Source: Prorocentrum cordatum
Lineage: Eukaryota; Sar; Dinophyceae; Prorocentrales; Prorocentraceae
Assembly (NCBI GenBank): GCA_963575745.1
Contig: CAUYUJ010020251.1
Span: 96,846-160,845, forward strand
Direction: 5' to 3'
DNA: 64,000 bases
The first letter of the stretch is position 1. Every line of letters starts with the position of its first letter. Positions 1 through 11,179 of the stretch are shown here, in pieces. Made by a program: the position numbers and the translations under genes. The notes beneath the pieces were generated by a model that had not been told where the DNA came from, searched no databases, and was given only the letters and a program-made list of their open reading frames with translations.

Positions 1-1375
1 CCCCCAGATCTGTCTCAAACAAGAAACGTGGGATGATTTGATCAGAAAAATTCCGCTTGGTTGAATCGCTTTGCGTCTAAGCTGTACAATAGTTTGGAGA
101 CGACGCACGCCTCGTAAATCCTCTGCTTCCTACTCCTGCTCAGAGAAGAATGGCTACAGACTGTCTTCAAGATTGCGAATGTGCCCCTTGCCTCCCCCAG
201 TCTCCGGGATGCCGCGCATCTGGGGGAACGGCTGGTTTTTCAACAGGCCGCCGAAACACGCGTGCTGCTCCGCATCTAGAATGGGGCGACCGCTCGGATC
301 CAGAATCGGCGCCGGGTTGCCGATGCGCAAGACAACAGTTTTGTCCCAATTTGGAAGCAAACCGCACGGGGCAGCTCGAGACAGCAGGCTGTTCAGGGAT
401 GCCTGTAAGCAAGTAGATGATGTACTAATCAAGGCGGTCTCGTCAGCATATTCCACGTCGTCTGTTTTGCAACCGCCCCGTTCCCAATTCACATCTGCCA
501 TGATGACGGATACGGGAAGAACTGGCAGCTTGGGCAATGCCGGCTGCCTGCTGGCGGGCGCTAGATTCTGCGCCGGCGTCTCGAAACGTGAACGTTCTGC
601 ATCTGCATACGGACGCGACCGTGTCGATATAGGCCTCGGGGAGACCAAACCTGCGCAATGCCACTTGCATTGCTCCTGGGTCGATGCGGTCGAAGGCTTT
701 TGACAAATCCAGAAGTAATACGGAAAGTTCGCCGTCGCTCCAATCCTGCGCTGCGCCCATGATGCGCTGCGCGGTGGGGATGGCCAGGTCGGCGCCCCTG
801 CCAGGGCGAAAACCAAGTGGATTGTCTCGGAGGCGATTCTCGATTCCTCCAGTTCGAAGCCGGCCCAGAATCAAAGCGGCGAGAACCTTGCATCCCACTG
901 CCAACAATGAAATAGGGCGGCAATTCGATGGCAGCGCTGGGTTGCCTTTCTTGAATATTGCAGACACCGGAAACAACCCCAGGATTGAGGGATCGCCCGC
1001 GCCTCCCAGCATGAGTTCAATAGTTGTAACAAGATTTGGGGAGAAGTGTCATTGCGGCCTAAGGTGGCCCAGAAGTCCGGCGGCACATTGTCAGGCCCAC
1101 TTGCCTTTCGCCGCAGCCGGGAAAAAACCTTATTCAGTTCCTGCTGGGGGAACTCTCTGGTCGTAATGTCTATCACCGGGCCCAATCGAGGTTCGGATGG
1201 CACGCCCCCCCCCTGCGCCAGGAACTCTTGTCCATTGCGCGTCCTGGAAGTAAGTTGTGTCAGCCCTGTCGTTGGAGCCCACGAGATTGCCGCTCATTCT
1301 CTGTAATCGCCCCTGCTGTTGGCGCGAAGCTCCATGCCGCAAGTGCTTAATATCTGACCAACCATTAGCCGCCAA
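1..1375 (-). pseudogene. LINE reverse transcriptase domain, frameshifted and cut by the window edge
   Basis: This is the RT half of a non-LTR retrotransposon, which would copy its own mRNA into chromosomal nicks. Read on the minus strand it begins near 1375. A thumb-proximal stretch with KASGPDNVPPDFW is at 1203-1040. The RT core follows at 1012-560, with NCRPISLL, a NPLGFRPGRG block and the motif A segment LLLDLSKAFDRIDP. Another frame carries EYADETALIS (about 437-452), where the usual FADD/YADD catalytic box ends in E instead of D. The reading frame changes at least three times (about 1130, 1000 and 600-500), so no full protein can be made. The family is common in dinoflagellate genomes. 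The rest of the C-terminus lies beyond base 1. The call as LINE RT is firm; the exact clade is not determined. Confidence 0.88.
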
Positions 1376-1441
1376 GTCCCTCTCTCGCCATTATGTTCGG
1401 TGTTGTTTGGCAGCGGATTTGATTTGCTTGTCCAAGGGAAC

Positions 1442-2580
1442 TTATCGCATGAATTGCCCCGCAGCCCGGGCAGCGTTCCGCTGTTCGATGAAGTCAAGTG
1501 TGGCTGGTCGAATCCATGGTTGTTTTGCGACGGCGGGTCTCACTGGAAGTGCGCTCTCCGTGGCGGCCTCCATGGCAGCTCTGACCGCCTCCGCCATCGA
1601 ATCGAAATGCTGGTCTGCAACGCCGCGCAGAAGGTCCCGGGCGCTCTCCGAGAAATGCGCGCAGAAATGCTCGGCGATAGGATGTAACTTCAAACTCTGA
1701 ATGTCGCGTAACTCTTCCCGCGCATGGGACGGTGTCTTCTTGATCTCCACAGCGGTGTCAACGATAACAAAGAAACTATGAACTTGCAATGCGATGTCTC
1801 TTCTGCTCCGTATACGGCGCGCAGAATCGTGCCACTTGCTTGTCACCAAAATACGATCGAGTTCGGCAAAAGTGCTCGCAATGATCTCATCGAACGGGCG
1901 AGCAGCGAGGTCGTAGTAGGTGATTTGTTCGTGCACGGGTTGCTCGAATAACGTGTTCGCCACCACCATGCGCATAGACATGCACCTCTCCATTAAGAGT
2001 TCCGGGTTGCTAGATGCATCGGGCTCTGCAAATGTATTGCCGAACGCATGCGGTCCGAGTGCGTCCTCCTCTCCAGCGCATCTCTTGTGTAACCTGCTGT
2101 TCATATCACCGGGGACGATGAGTGGTCCATGTGCCTTCGATCTCCGGGCTGCCCCTTCAAGCTCGCGAAAGAAATTATGCCGCCCCTCCACTGAGCGGCC
2201 GCTGCGGGGAGCATGCCCTGTAATTGTGCTCATCTGCCCCCCCCCCCCCCCCCCCCCCCGCGACTCTGACATTCAACGTAGCGATGCGTGAACTCTGCTG
2301 CAAAACACTCAAACTTGAATGGCGGACCCGCGGAGACACGAAGAAACCCACCCCAGCGTGCTCTCGACCGCCCCCGACGCCCCCCGAAAATATCACAAAG
2401 AAGTGGTCGTATACGCACGTAACAGGCAGAGCCAGGCAAATGTGTCTCCTGGAAGCACAATACGTATATGCTCTCGCTCCTCATAACCAAAAATAATTGT
2501 TCCAACTTGGTCTCATTCGTGCTCTTCTCCTCCGACAGCCCCTCCGCGTTCCACGAAGCACATCGCCCCATGCATGCCAA
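1442..2580 (-). pseudogene. LINE apurinic-type endonuclease domain split by a poly-C tract
   Basis: This is the N-terminal endonuclease of the LINE whose RT is downstream on the same strand. It belongs to the exonuclease/endonuclease/phosphatase fold that nicks target DNA. The first part (2580-2260) has ASWNAEGL and the CFQETHLPGS box with the metal-binding Glu. The second part (2236-1442) has GHAPRSGRSVEGRHNFFREL, then the catalytic GDMNSRLH box (GDxN type) and ELDRILVTSKW. The expected terminal SDH-like box reads as a degenerate QVHSFF. A run of 23 C (2237-2259, poly-G on the coding strand) separates the two frames and would add a polyglycine insert, so the copy is broken. The spacing to the RT domain is normal for one element. 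Confidence 0.85.
2237..2259. repeat. poly(C) homopolymer, 23 nt
   Basis: An uninterrupted C run sits inside the LINE endonuclease and shifts its frame. Its length may be imprecise because long homopolymers are error-prone in sequencing. Confidence 0.9.
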
Positions 2581-2814
2581 CCTTGGAGTCGTGGTGTCAC
2601 GGAATTACCTTGGGCAGCCCCGTCGTTCCTGAAAGCGCGCTGCTCGCAAGATGAACTCTCTCACCGTGTTGGGAAACAACTTCTGCGCGCAACTCCCATG
2701 GATGTGAAACGCCGACGCGCCGTCCGTCTCCTTGATGCAACTTGTGCGAAGGACCCCGCCATATGCAATGATCGAGGGGGGCCTCCCTATGCGGCCGCGA
2801 ACCGCGTGAGACAG

Positions 2815-3690
2815 GCGATCCGAGTGAGGAGTGCGCCAACGTGGGGCGGGCGCCGCACGCGGGCTGCAGGGGGGGGGGGGGGGGGGGGGGGGGCGCGCAC
2901 GCGATGACGGCCGCTGTGACCTTTGATGGGGCTCCTTCTGGGGCCACGAAGCGCGAGGGGCGCGCCGAAATGGGCGGGGGGGGGGGGGGGGGGGGGGCGC
3001 GCGCGCGCGAGGGCGGCCGCAGGGGCCTTCGGTGGAGCTCCCAATGGGGCCGCGCAACGTCTGAGGGATGCGCTGAAATGGGTCGGACGCATGCGGGCGG
3101 CGCCAGCGGGGCCTTCGGCGGAGCTCCCTACGGGGCCACGATCCACGTGAAGTGTGTGCCGAAATTGGTCGGTCGGACGCATGCGGCCGACGCCCCTAGG
3201 ACCTTCGGTGAAGCTCCCTATGGGGCCACGGTCCTCGTGCAGGGTGTGCCCACATTGGAGGGTCGGACGCCTGCGGCCGACGCCCCTCGGACCTTCGGTG
3301 GGGCCCTCTATGGGGCCACGGTTGTCGTGAAGTGCGTGCCGAAATTGGTGGGTCGGACGCGTGCGGGCGGCGCCCCTGGGACCTTCGGTGGCGACCCCGA
3401 TGGGGCCACGATCCTCGTGCAAGGTGCGCCGACATGGGTGGGTCGGAAACATGCGGCCGACGCCTCTAGGTCCTTCGGTGGAGCTCCCTACGAGGCCACG
3501 ATCACCGTGAGGGGTGTGCCGACATGGATGAGTCGGACGCGCGCGGGCGGCGCCGCTGGGACCTCTTCGGTGGAGATCATTATGGGGCCACGATCATCGT
3601 GAGGGGTGGGTCGGGCGCATGCGGGTGGCGCTCCTGGGACCTTCGGTGGAGTTCCCTATGGGGCCACGAGAAAGTTGATGGGTGTGCCGA
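2815..3690. repeat. 90-bp GC-rich minisatellite with two poly(G) runs
   Basis: The unit starts GGTCGGACGC and recurs at 3081, 3171, 3261, 3351, 3441 and 3531, an exact 90-bp spacing, with a shorter last unit near 3608. Less regular units to the left contain poly(G) runs of about 25 (2869-2893) and 22 (2976-2997). Because 90 is a multiple of three, both strands stay open (for example 2841-3602 on plus), giving a 30-residue protein repeat. That alone is not evidence of a gene. Confidence 0.9.
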
Positions 3691-4115
3691 AACTGATGGC
3701 GACGATGGCGGTGACAACGGCGACGACGATGATGCGGATGCTGCTGCTGATGATGATGCACATGATGATGATGCTGGTGATCAACAAAGTGCCGCTGCTG
3801 ATGATGATGCAGATGCTGCTGCTGATGATGCTGATGGTGATTATGATGACCATGATGATGCTGATGATGCTGATGACGCTGATGATGCTGAGGCTGTTGC
3901 GGATGATGACGATGATGCTGATCATGATTATGGTGATGCTGCTGATGGTGATAAGGTTGGTGATGATGATGAGGAGGATGCGGATGGTTGCGAGGGTGAT
4001 GATGATCATGCTGATGCGACTGCTGCTGCTGCTGCTGATGGCGGTGGTGACGATGATGATGACGACGGTGATGTTGACGATGATGCTGCTGATGGTGATT
4101 GCATGCGATGAGCAG
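3690..4115. repeat. GAT/CTG-type trinucleotide repeat tract
   Basis: Imperfect GATGATGCTG repeats fill this tract. Open frames within it code only Asp/Ala, Met/Leu or His/Gln runs, so they are treated as low complexity. Confidence 0.9.
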
Positions 4116-4265
4116 AGGCAGGGGTGGAAATAGTGACAGGGAGGAGGAGGGAGAGGGGGGGCTGAGGAGGAGGAGGATGAGGAGGAGGAGAAGGGGGAGG
4201 AGGAGGGGGACGAGGACGAGGAGGAGGAGGAGGAGAATGGGAAAGAGGAGGAGGAGGAGTGCAAG
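4116..4265. repeat. polypurine (GGA)n tract
   Basis: Nearly pure A/G on the plus strand, mostly GAG and GGA triplets. It abuts the trinucleotide tract. Confidence 0.9.
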
Positions 4266-4469
4266 TGCCATGGGGCGAAATCGTCCGTCTAGCACGGCGC
4301 AGATCGGCTTGGGCGGTGGTTGGCCTGTACTTGGGGCGGGCAATCGGCCGCTCTGGCACCGCCAATGCTGCAATGAGCATGGGGCCATGCACGGGGGGCG
4401 GATTGTAGGTCGCGCGGGGTGCTCGGGAAAGTGGGGGAAGCAGGGGCGGGTGGCAAAGGCGAATGGGAA

Positions 4470-6250
4470 GAGCGGGGTGAAGAGGACCTGTCGGGGGGCA
4501 CTCGGCTGGCCGCGACAGCGGGGCTACATTCGCAGGCGGGCTCCTCCAGCCTACTCGTCGTCGTCGCGATCACGTCGGCGGGGGGCATGGAGAGGACGGG
4601 CTGGCAGGGTCGTTCGCCGCCAGCGGCAGCGGCAGGAAGAGCATGTTCGTGGGGGACAGCGTCGGCCACTCCAGGCGGCGGGACGGCGCGAACAGGATCA
4701 TGCAGGGCTTCTCCGGGGCAGGCGCGGGCGGCCTCCTCCAGCTTACTCGGCGTCGTCGCAATCACATCGACGGGGGGCGTGGAGAGGTCGGCCTGGCGGG
4801 GTCGTTCGCCACCGGCGGCAGGGGCAGGAAGAGCTTGTTTGCGGGGTACAGCGTCAGGCACTCCAGGCGGCGGGGCGGCACGAGCAGCACCGCGCAGGCC
4901 TTCTTCGGGATCCACCAGACGATCTGCCAGATCAGCATGAGCCGCGCAGCAGCAGCGGAGTTGAAGAAGGGCGGATCGGCGAAGGTACTCGACGCCAGGG
5001 ACCGCCCAGTCATGCCGATCGTCTTCGGGAGGATCGCGGCGAGCGTCTTCATGCAGGTGTTCCCCGTGCAAGTGAACGGCATGCAGGTGTACTTCATGCG
5101 AGTGTTCTTGAGGCTTGTCATGCAGGTGTGCTCCAGGCAGGTGTACATCATGCAAGTGTCCGTGAGGATTGACGTGCATATGTTCTTCATGCAGGTGTCC
5201 TTCATGCGGGAGAGCGTCGCGCAGGTGTGCTTCAGCGGCGGCAGCGGCACACGGAGCATCACCGGGGCGAACATCATCAGGTAGCGGGGCGGCCCGAACA
5301 CAATCATGCAGAGCACCTTCAGGATGTGCGGGACGAGTCGCAGCCACTCCAGGAGGCGGGGCCAGATGAAGAGCGTCTTCAGGAAGGACGGGACGTGCAG
5401 CATAGTCCACACCAGGCGGCAGCGCGTCATGAGCGTGATAATGCACATCTTCGGCGGAGAGGACGGGCCCCGTCTCGAGCGACCTGGAATGGGTGGAACG
5501 TGGGTCGTCCACCTTCTCTCTCTTCCCCTTGGAAGGGCTATCCACGTTACACACTAATCGACGAACAGCGGCATCGCGATGAGCGCGTGCACCACAACAG
5601 GCATCGCGCACAAGGTCAAGTGGCGGAACATCACGAGCGTGCGCGTGGACTTCAGGAACAGCGGCAACAGCGGCGTCCACGGCAGCGAGAGAGGACGCAT
5701 AGGTGTCGAACAGGGCAGCGAGAGAGTGCACATAAGTGTCGAACATCTGGCGGCGAAGCGGAAGGGGTTCGTGAGGATTGGCGCGCAGGTGTTCTTCATG
5801 CATTAGTTCTTCATGCAGGCGTTCTTCAAGCAGGTGTGCTTCAGCGTCTGCAGCAGCACACGGAGCATCATCATGGAGAACATCATCAAGAAGCGGGACG
5901 GCCCGATCACCATCATGCAGAGCTTTTTCGTGATGGACGGGGCGAGACGCAGCCACTCCAGGCGGCGGGGCCAGATGAAGGGTTTCTTCGGGAAGGGCGG
6001 GACGTGCAGCGAAGTCCACGCCAGGCAGCAGCACGGGAGGGGCGCGAGCATGCACAACTTCGGCGGGGAGGACGGGCCCCCTCTCAAGCAACCGAACTTC
6101 AGATCCATGGGCGGGCTGAGCATGCAGATCGCCAGCAGCGGCGCCGGGGGGGCATCCAGCGGTGGCAGCTTGAGGAGGGTCGCGATGAGAATGATCGCCA
6201 CCAGCAACGGCAGCAGGCGGGGCGTGCAGGACGGCAACGTCGTCATGATG
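4470..6250. repeat. modular GC-rich repeat region with four diverged copies of one module
   Basis: Related modules occur near 4550-4730, 4740-4910, 5225-5460 and 5828-6070. The last two align almost without gaps over 200 bp. Between them are short CTTCATGCAGGTGT-type repeats (5050-5230 and 5790-5840). Long open frames exist in most of the six frames, the longest 719 codons on minus (4289-6448), His/Pro/Ala-rich. A second minus frame is hydrophobic with Met/Leu-rich stretches (4762-5448 and 5803-6246). I compared the two best-aligned modules position by position. Changes were frequent at two codon phases and rare at the third, but this fitted no single open frame as a normal coding pattern. 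I therefore do not call a gene, although a repeat-bearing protein cannot be excluded. Confidence 0.6.
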
Positions 6251-6319
6251 ATTTTTTTTCACCGCAGGACGCTCACCAATAATCCACATCCATGGTCCGT
6301 GAACTGTGAGGGCAACGCC

Positions 6320-7085
6320 GCGGCAGGCCAAGCCTGCCAAAAGTGAGGCCCGTGCAGGAGGGGGGGGAGGGCAGCAGCAGCAGAGGAGCAGCGAGAGGAG
6401 AGGGAGGAAAGGGCACGAGAGGCCAACGCCCAGCATGATGCCGCACATCGGCGACTCGCGGGAGGTACCGTGGCACCTCGCGCGCGGGGAGGGGCGGGGC
6501 AGCCCCGCCCGCTACCGATCCTCCCGCTCGAGAGTCCTCGGCAGCGGGGGGGCGCACTCGGCAGCGGGGGAGGACAGAGTCCATGCCCCGCAGGCCGCGG
6601 GCGCTTGCGACCCAGGCCACCGCCACCTCGACCCCGCAACCCAGGCCCAAAGTAACGCCTAGACAACGATGAGAGGGGGGCGCCCTTCCTCCCAGAGAGG
6701 CGCAACGGGCACAGCTGATCAAGTCGTCGATGGGGCGGGCGGCGGGGGCGGCAGGGGGCGGCGGGCCGGGTGCTCGCACTTCCCCGCGCGCGCTCCCCCA
6801 ACCCGGCGAAGCCCCAACCCCAGCAGCAACAGCGCCAGCACAGCGGAGCAGCAGCAGCGAAGAGGACCGAGGGGGAGGGCAGGAAGACAGGCAGGGGAAA
6901 GAAGGGAAGGCAGGGGCGGGAGACAAACCGAGGACCCAACGCAGCCCACCCCACAGGGGAGAAGCAGCAGCAGGGGCAGGGAACAGAGGGAAGAGACGCA
7001 AGCGACAGGAGAAGCAGGGGAACACAAAGAGACGCACTAGCACACACGCGCGAGAGAGAGGAGAAGGAGCGGTCACACTCAGACG
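6320..7085. other. low-complexity GC-rich and purine-rich DNA, no gene seen
   Basis: Short runs of GGGCGG, AGCAGC and GGAAGG. Several frames are open only because stop codons are rare in such sequence. Confidence 0.5.
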
Positions 7086-7093
7086 ACATCACT

Positions 7094-7744
7094 TCACGCG
7101 GCAGCCCGCCCCGTACGCCGTGCCCTGAACTGGCGAGCGACAGCAGTATATCGACGAGCGAGGAGACGCAATCGAGCCACGAAGACCTGGGAAGCGGGGG
7201 CCCGAGCCAGGCGCCGATGGTGAGCATGAGTCTTCAGGAAGACATCGAGGACGGCGGCGCAGGCAACGTCGCGGTCGAGTCCCCAAGAAGACCCCACCAG
7301 ACAGAGATATGTGAGCCATGTATCGCGGTGAAGCCACATCCCCATCCACGGCGTGGGCAAGGCCTCCAACCCAGGGAGACGGAGCAGCGCCAGGTCACGG
7401 AAACGATCACAGACCTTGTAGTGGAGTTGGTCATCTGGGGCCACACAACCAAAGCAGCAACCACTGTCATTCGCATGAAAACGTGCCGAAGTACACGCGC
7501 CCCTGGAAAGTGCGCGGAGAACGTCGGTAGCGAGGTGAGTGCTCGTGGCACGCTCCACTGCGCGCAATCTAGTCCGCAGACGGAACATATCCTCGAGGGA
7601 GACTGCAACCAACCACCGCGAGACGTGGAAAATCACGAGCAGAACTCTGGACTCCATCGGTCCACGGAATTTCTCGAGCCAATTCGTGAAGGTCATGGGG
7701 CCCGAAACTGGGCCAAGCCGCTTGGAATTAAGACGAATCAACAC
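7094..7744 (-). pseudogene. C-terminal fragment of a LINE polyprotein (zinc-knuckle region)
   Basis: This 216-codon minus-strand frame resembles the tail that follows the RT domain in dinoflagellate LINEs. The most telling block is a Cys/His knuckle, SGCCFGCVAPDDQLHYKVC, within about residues 105-135. It is preceded by an Arg/Ala-rich helix (FRLRTRLRAVERATS) and followed by a Leu-rich segment with LDVFLKTHAHHR. No RT core precedes it on this strand, so it is a fragment. It is not obviously part of the element at 1-2580, since the order on the minus strand would be wrong. The function is inferred from the family pattern only. Confidence 0.6.
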
Positions 7745-7819
7745 TCAAATCCTTGGGGCCAATCCAACGTCCGGCGTCGTGAATCTTAAAAACAAAAACC
7801 CCCATATGTCTCGACCCTT

Positions 7820-7950
7820 TCCCCCTGGACCAAATGTTCATCCGGAATCGTTTTGGACTGTCCTTGGGCTCGGCAACAGTTCCCGGAAACCGAAGACGGT
7901 CAAAACCCTTCAGCCGCGTTTTTTCTCACAACGCGAGGGTCCGCTTGTTC
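7820..7950. repeat. dispersed repeat, copy 1 (copy 2 at 15255-15385)
   Basis: About 110 bp shared with 15255-15385. The shared part runs through a GGAAACCGAAGACGGTC-like core (CGAAACCGAAACCGGCC in copy 2), a CCCTTC/GCCTTC block and a GCGAGG end. Diverged, no coding sense. Confidence 0.55.
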
Positions 7951-8124
7951 CATGCTCGGCAGAAGAAACCATATTTTTCGAGCGGATCTAGCCGTGGCGA
8001 CAAGGAGCTTCGCGGAGGCCTCGGAAGTGCGAAAAACATGCCCGAACCTCGACCCTTCGACCCTTCGAACCTCGGGGCCCCAGGCCTCGGATGTTAGTTA
8101 GGAGCACCCAAGACCACTGTCCAG

Positions 8125-8171
8125 GCCACTGTCCCAGAGGAGGACGAGGAAGAGGAGATGAGGGGGAAGAG

Positions 8172-8206
<35 letters not shown>

Positions 8207-8370
8207 GGATGAGGAGGAGGGAACGAAGAGGAAGAGGAGGAGGAGGAGGAGGAGGAGGGAAGGAGGAGGAGGAGGAGGAGAAGGATGAGAAGGAGCAGGA
8301 ACAGGATGAGGAGGAAGAGGAGGAAGAGGAGGAAAAGGAGGAAGAGGAGGTGGAGGTTCGAGGTTCGAGC
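8125..8370. repeat. polypurine (GGA/GAA)n tract
   Basis: Almost uninterrupted purines on the plus strand. Open frames give only Glu/Arg or Ser/Leu/Pro runs. Confidence 0.9.
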
Positions 8371-8399
8371 AATCCCACGTAGTAATCCAAATGAAACTA

Positions 8400-9400
8400 T
8401 GAGCGACGCCGCATCTCAACTTTGCAAAACTGCTTTGGCCACTTCCCTCCCTCGATCCGTGCGAGATGCTCGCGACGGTGAGGGACGACGCGGTGACAAC
8501 ACTGCTTGCTCAGCTCACGGGTCTGTGAGTAAGCGAAGTGGCCACACAAAATACGAAACCATACCTAAGTGCCTTGGACAACCTCATGTGATGTGTCCCC
8601 TCTACCCAGCCCCCAGCGATGTGAAACCGCCCTCCCCATAGTTAGGGATAGAACAATACTTCGAATTGACACACTGGGGCAAGAAACAAGAGGATATCCA
8701 CCACTCAGAAGCAGCAGAGGCAGCAGGAGAGGGACACTGAGAAGCGAGGAAAGCTCCGACATGACATCGAGCTTGGATCCCAACCTCGTCGAGAATAGCG
8801 AAATCAACAACTTTGCTTCTGTTCTCTTCGGTAGGGGACGGCTCCTGAAAAGCGCTCGGGATTGTGATTTCCAGCTCACATAGCGATATATGAGCATCGG
8901 TAGTGACAAGAACCCATGCAATCGACGGCGTGTACTGCGACACATGAAAGATAGGAGCGTCGGGATTCCGAACGAAAGGCCGGCCTTCGTGGAGCTGGTC
9001 GCTCTCCGGCCTGGCTGCCGAAAGGCTGGGTCTAAATGCGTTACGTATACCGCCATCGCCTTCCGGGGAAATGCCGGAGTCGTGATACCTTTTGCTCCCA
9101 ACTTGGAACCGCTGCAAAAGCTGACCTCCCCGGACTCGCAGTCAGACTGGTCAAACTGACGCTGGAGATCTGGGTCGTACTCACAGGCAGTCTCAGCCGC
9201 AACCTCTGCTTCGGCTGCAACCAGTGTGTCACGAAATGCACTGGAACAAACATCGTCGAACAACGGAGCACCGTGATCGACGCAATGCTGATCGGCCCCA
9301 CTCCTTACCCTTTTGCAAAGAATAGAATGTCCGCGCTCGCTTGTTAGATTCATCAAGTTTCGCGAACCCTTGACCAAATGAATAAACAAGGTGCACACGC
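8400..9400. other. complex-sequence stretch without a recognised gene
   Basis: Base composition is more balanced than its neighbours. The longest minus frames are 8565-9428 (287 codons) and 8602-9117 (171 codons), which overlap in different phases. Neither shows a motif I recognise, and I cannot choose between them. A remnant of a gene or mobile element is possible. Confidence 0.35.
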
Positions 9401-10000
9401 TCACGTTGTCGCGCGCGCAGGCCTGCATCCTTCAAAAAACATGGGTTTCGTGAAGATGTAAAGCACCTGTTTCGCAACCCGAATGTTCAAACAAACCTGC
9501 CTTCGTGCTCTTGCGATTTTTCCAGAAAGCAATGTTTCCCGTATTTGTTCGTCAACTTCGACCATACGGGCCTCTCGCGTGCGCGTGTCGACATCATTGA
9601 GACGCCCGTGCGCGCGTGCTGTCGCAATAATCCCTTGCCAAACATGGCGCGACATGCACGCTCGCGCGTCGTCACGCGCGCATGCCGGCATCCATCAAGA
9701 ACCATCGGCGTCGTAAGTGTGTCAGAATCGGGTGCCCCGAACGCATATAAAATCACAAACGCGGATATGCACCATCAGTATTCAAACAAGGTCTGCGCGC
9801 GCAATTCTGCGAAGTAGCAAGGGAACAATCGGTTTTGAACATTCACCAACTTCGCCCAAACGGGCTTCTCGCTCCGCATGTCGAAACCATTCGAAAGCCC
9901 TTGCGCGCGTGCTGCGGGGGCGCGGTCCTTGTCAAATGATGCCACGCGGGCACCTCGCGCGCGTCGGCCGCGAGGGCATGTCGAACTCCTTCCAAAACCT
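9400..10000. repeat. diverged tandem duplication, about 293-bp period
   Basis: Blocks at 9478, 9552 and 9636 recur near 9772, 9845 and 9928. The shared features are an ATTCAAACAA start, a CCAACTTCG...ACGGGCCTCTCGC block and a GCGCGCGTGCTG block. Spacing is 292-294 bp. The duplicates differ by many substitutions. No gene recognised. Confidence 0.7.
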
Positions 10001-10540
10001 TCATCGCCGACGCGGGGACACCGTCATCGTCATCGGCATGATCACCATCGGCGCCGTCATTGCCCTTGCCGCCGTCATCGTCATCATCGTCACCACCATC
10101 GCAACTATCAACATCGTGTCTACCGTTGTCGACGTCGTCATGATACCGCGCCCGCCCAAGTCACCGACTCGCACTGAAGTGCCCGCTATGAAGTGCCAGG
10201 CGGTCAACGCCACCGCGGCCGCGTCGGTCGCGCCGATCAAACTGGCCGCTGTGCGCGCGAGCATGCACGGCCGCGGAGATGCACCAGCCAGCGCCAAGCA
10301 GTCATCGCAATCGCGGCCGCATGGGTTTTGAAAAGCAAATTGCGGGTGAGTGAGTGGGATGATTGCGCGAGCAGTGGAGTTGACAAATCCAATTTTTTTT
10401 CCAAACTAAATGGCGCCACGTAAATTGCTCCACGTAAATTGCCGAACATCTCCGCCACCATGCCGCTTGGCACGGAATGGGCGCGTCCTCGGGTCCTCTG
10501 CCGAATCCCTTAAACACTCCTAGTCGTCAAGGGGGCCGGG
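10000..10540. other. CATC-rich stretch then unassigned sequence
   Basis: CATCATCGTCATC-type repeats occupy about 10020-10140. From 10150 to 10540 I see nothing that can be named. Confidence 0.4.
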
Positions 10541-11145
10541 CCCCAAATTCTCAAATCGATCGGGACTTCCCGCGTGCCCTCTGGGCCCCGCCGCAACTTG
10601 TCGCATGATTTGTTCGGGCCCAGGCGGGCTCCGACGGGCCCCGAGTCGCCGAAAGAGCGTTCCAAGACGCCCAAGATGGCCTCAAGATGGCTCAAGAGAC
10701 CTCCGGAGGCAAACGTCATTGATGTTCCTTCGGCTTTCAAAAGATGTTTGGCGCTTTCGCCTTTTCGGTTTTCCGGCGCTCCAAGACGGCCCAAAGGGCG
10801 CCCCCAAAACTACCCCAAAACGGCCCAAGTGGCCTCCAGGAGGCCCCCAAAACATACTAGGAGCGCCCCAAGGCGACCCAAGAGGCGCCCAAGGCAGCCC
10901 AGGAGGGCCCCAAGACGGCCCCAAGACGGCTCCGAAAGGGGCCCAAGAGACGGAACGCCAACCGAAGATCTGAGCCCTTCGCCCCAAGAGGCCCTCAGGA
11001 GGCCCCAAGAGGCGCCCGGGAGGCCCCGAGAGGCGCCCAAGAAGCCCCTAAGGTGCCCAAGGGAAGCCCCAAGAGGCCCCACAACGGCCCCCAAGAGGCC
11101 TCCAAATTGCCTCCAAGAGGCCCTCGAGAGGCCTCCCACGATATC
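10540..11145. repeat. composite CCAAGAGGC repeat, copy A
   Basis: Contains the module CGCCTTTTCGGTTTTCCG followed by GCGCTCCAAGACGGCCC near 10757-10795. It is followed by several hundred bases of degenerate 9-10-bp units such as CCCAAGAGGCGC and CCAAGACGGCC. The same module and array recur at 17.8-18.2 and 19.0-19.4 kb. Confidence 0.75.
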
Positions 11146-11179
11146 CCAACGAACATATAATAGGCTTCATACCAACAGC

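Noticed and set aside
3594-4388. Poly-His/Gln ORF of 264 codons on the minus strand
   Set aside because: Direct translation of the GAT/CTG microsatellite and polypurine tract.
8565-9428. 287-codon minus ORF as a host gene
   Set aside because: A second, equally good frame overlaps it, no motif is recognisable in either, and a chance frame cannot be excluded.
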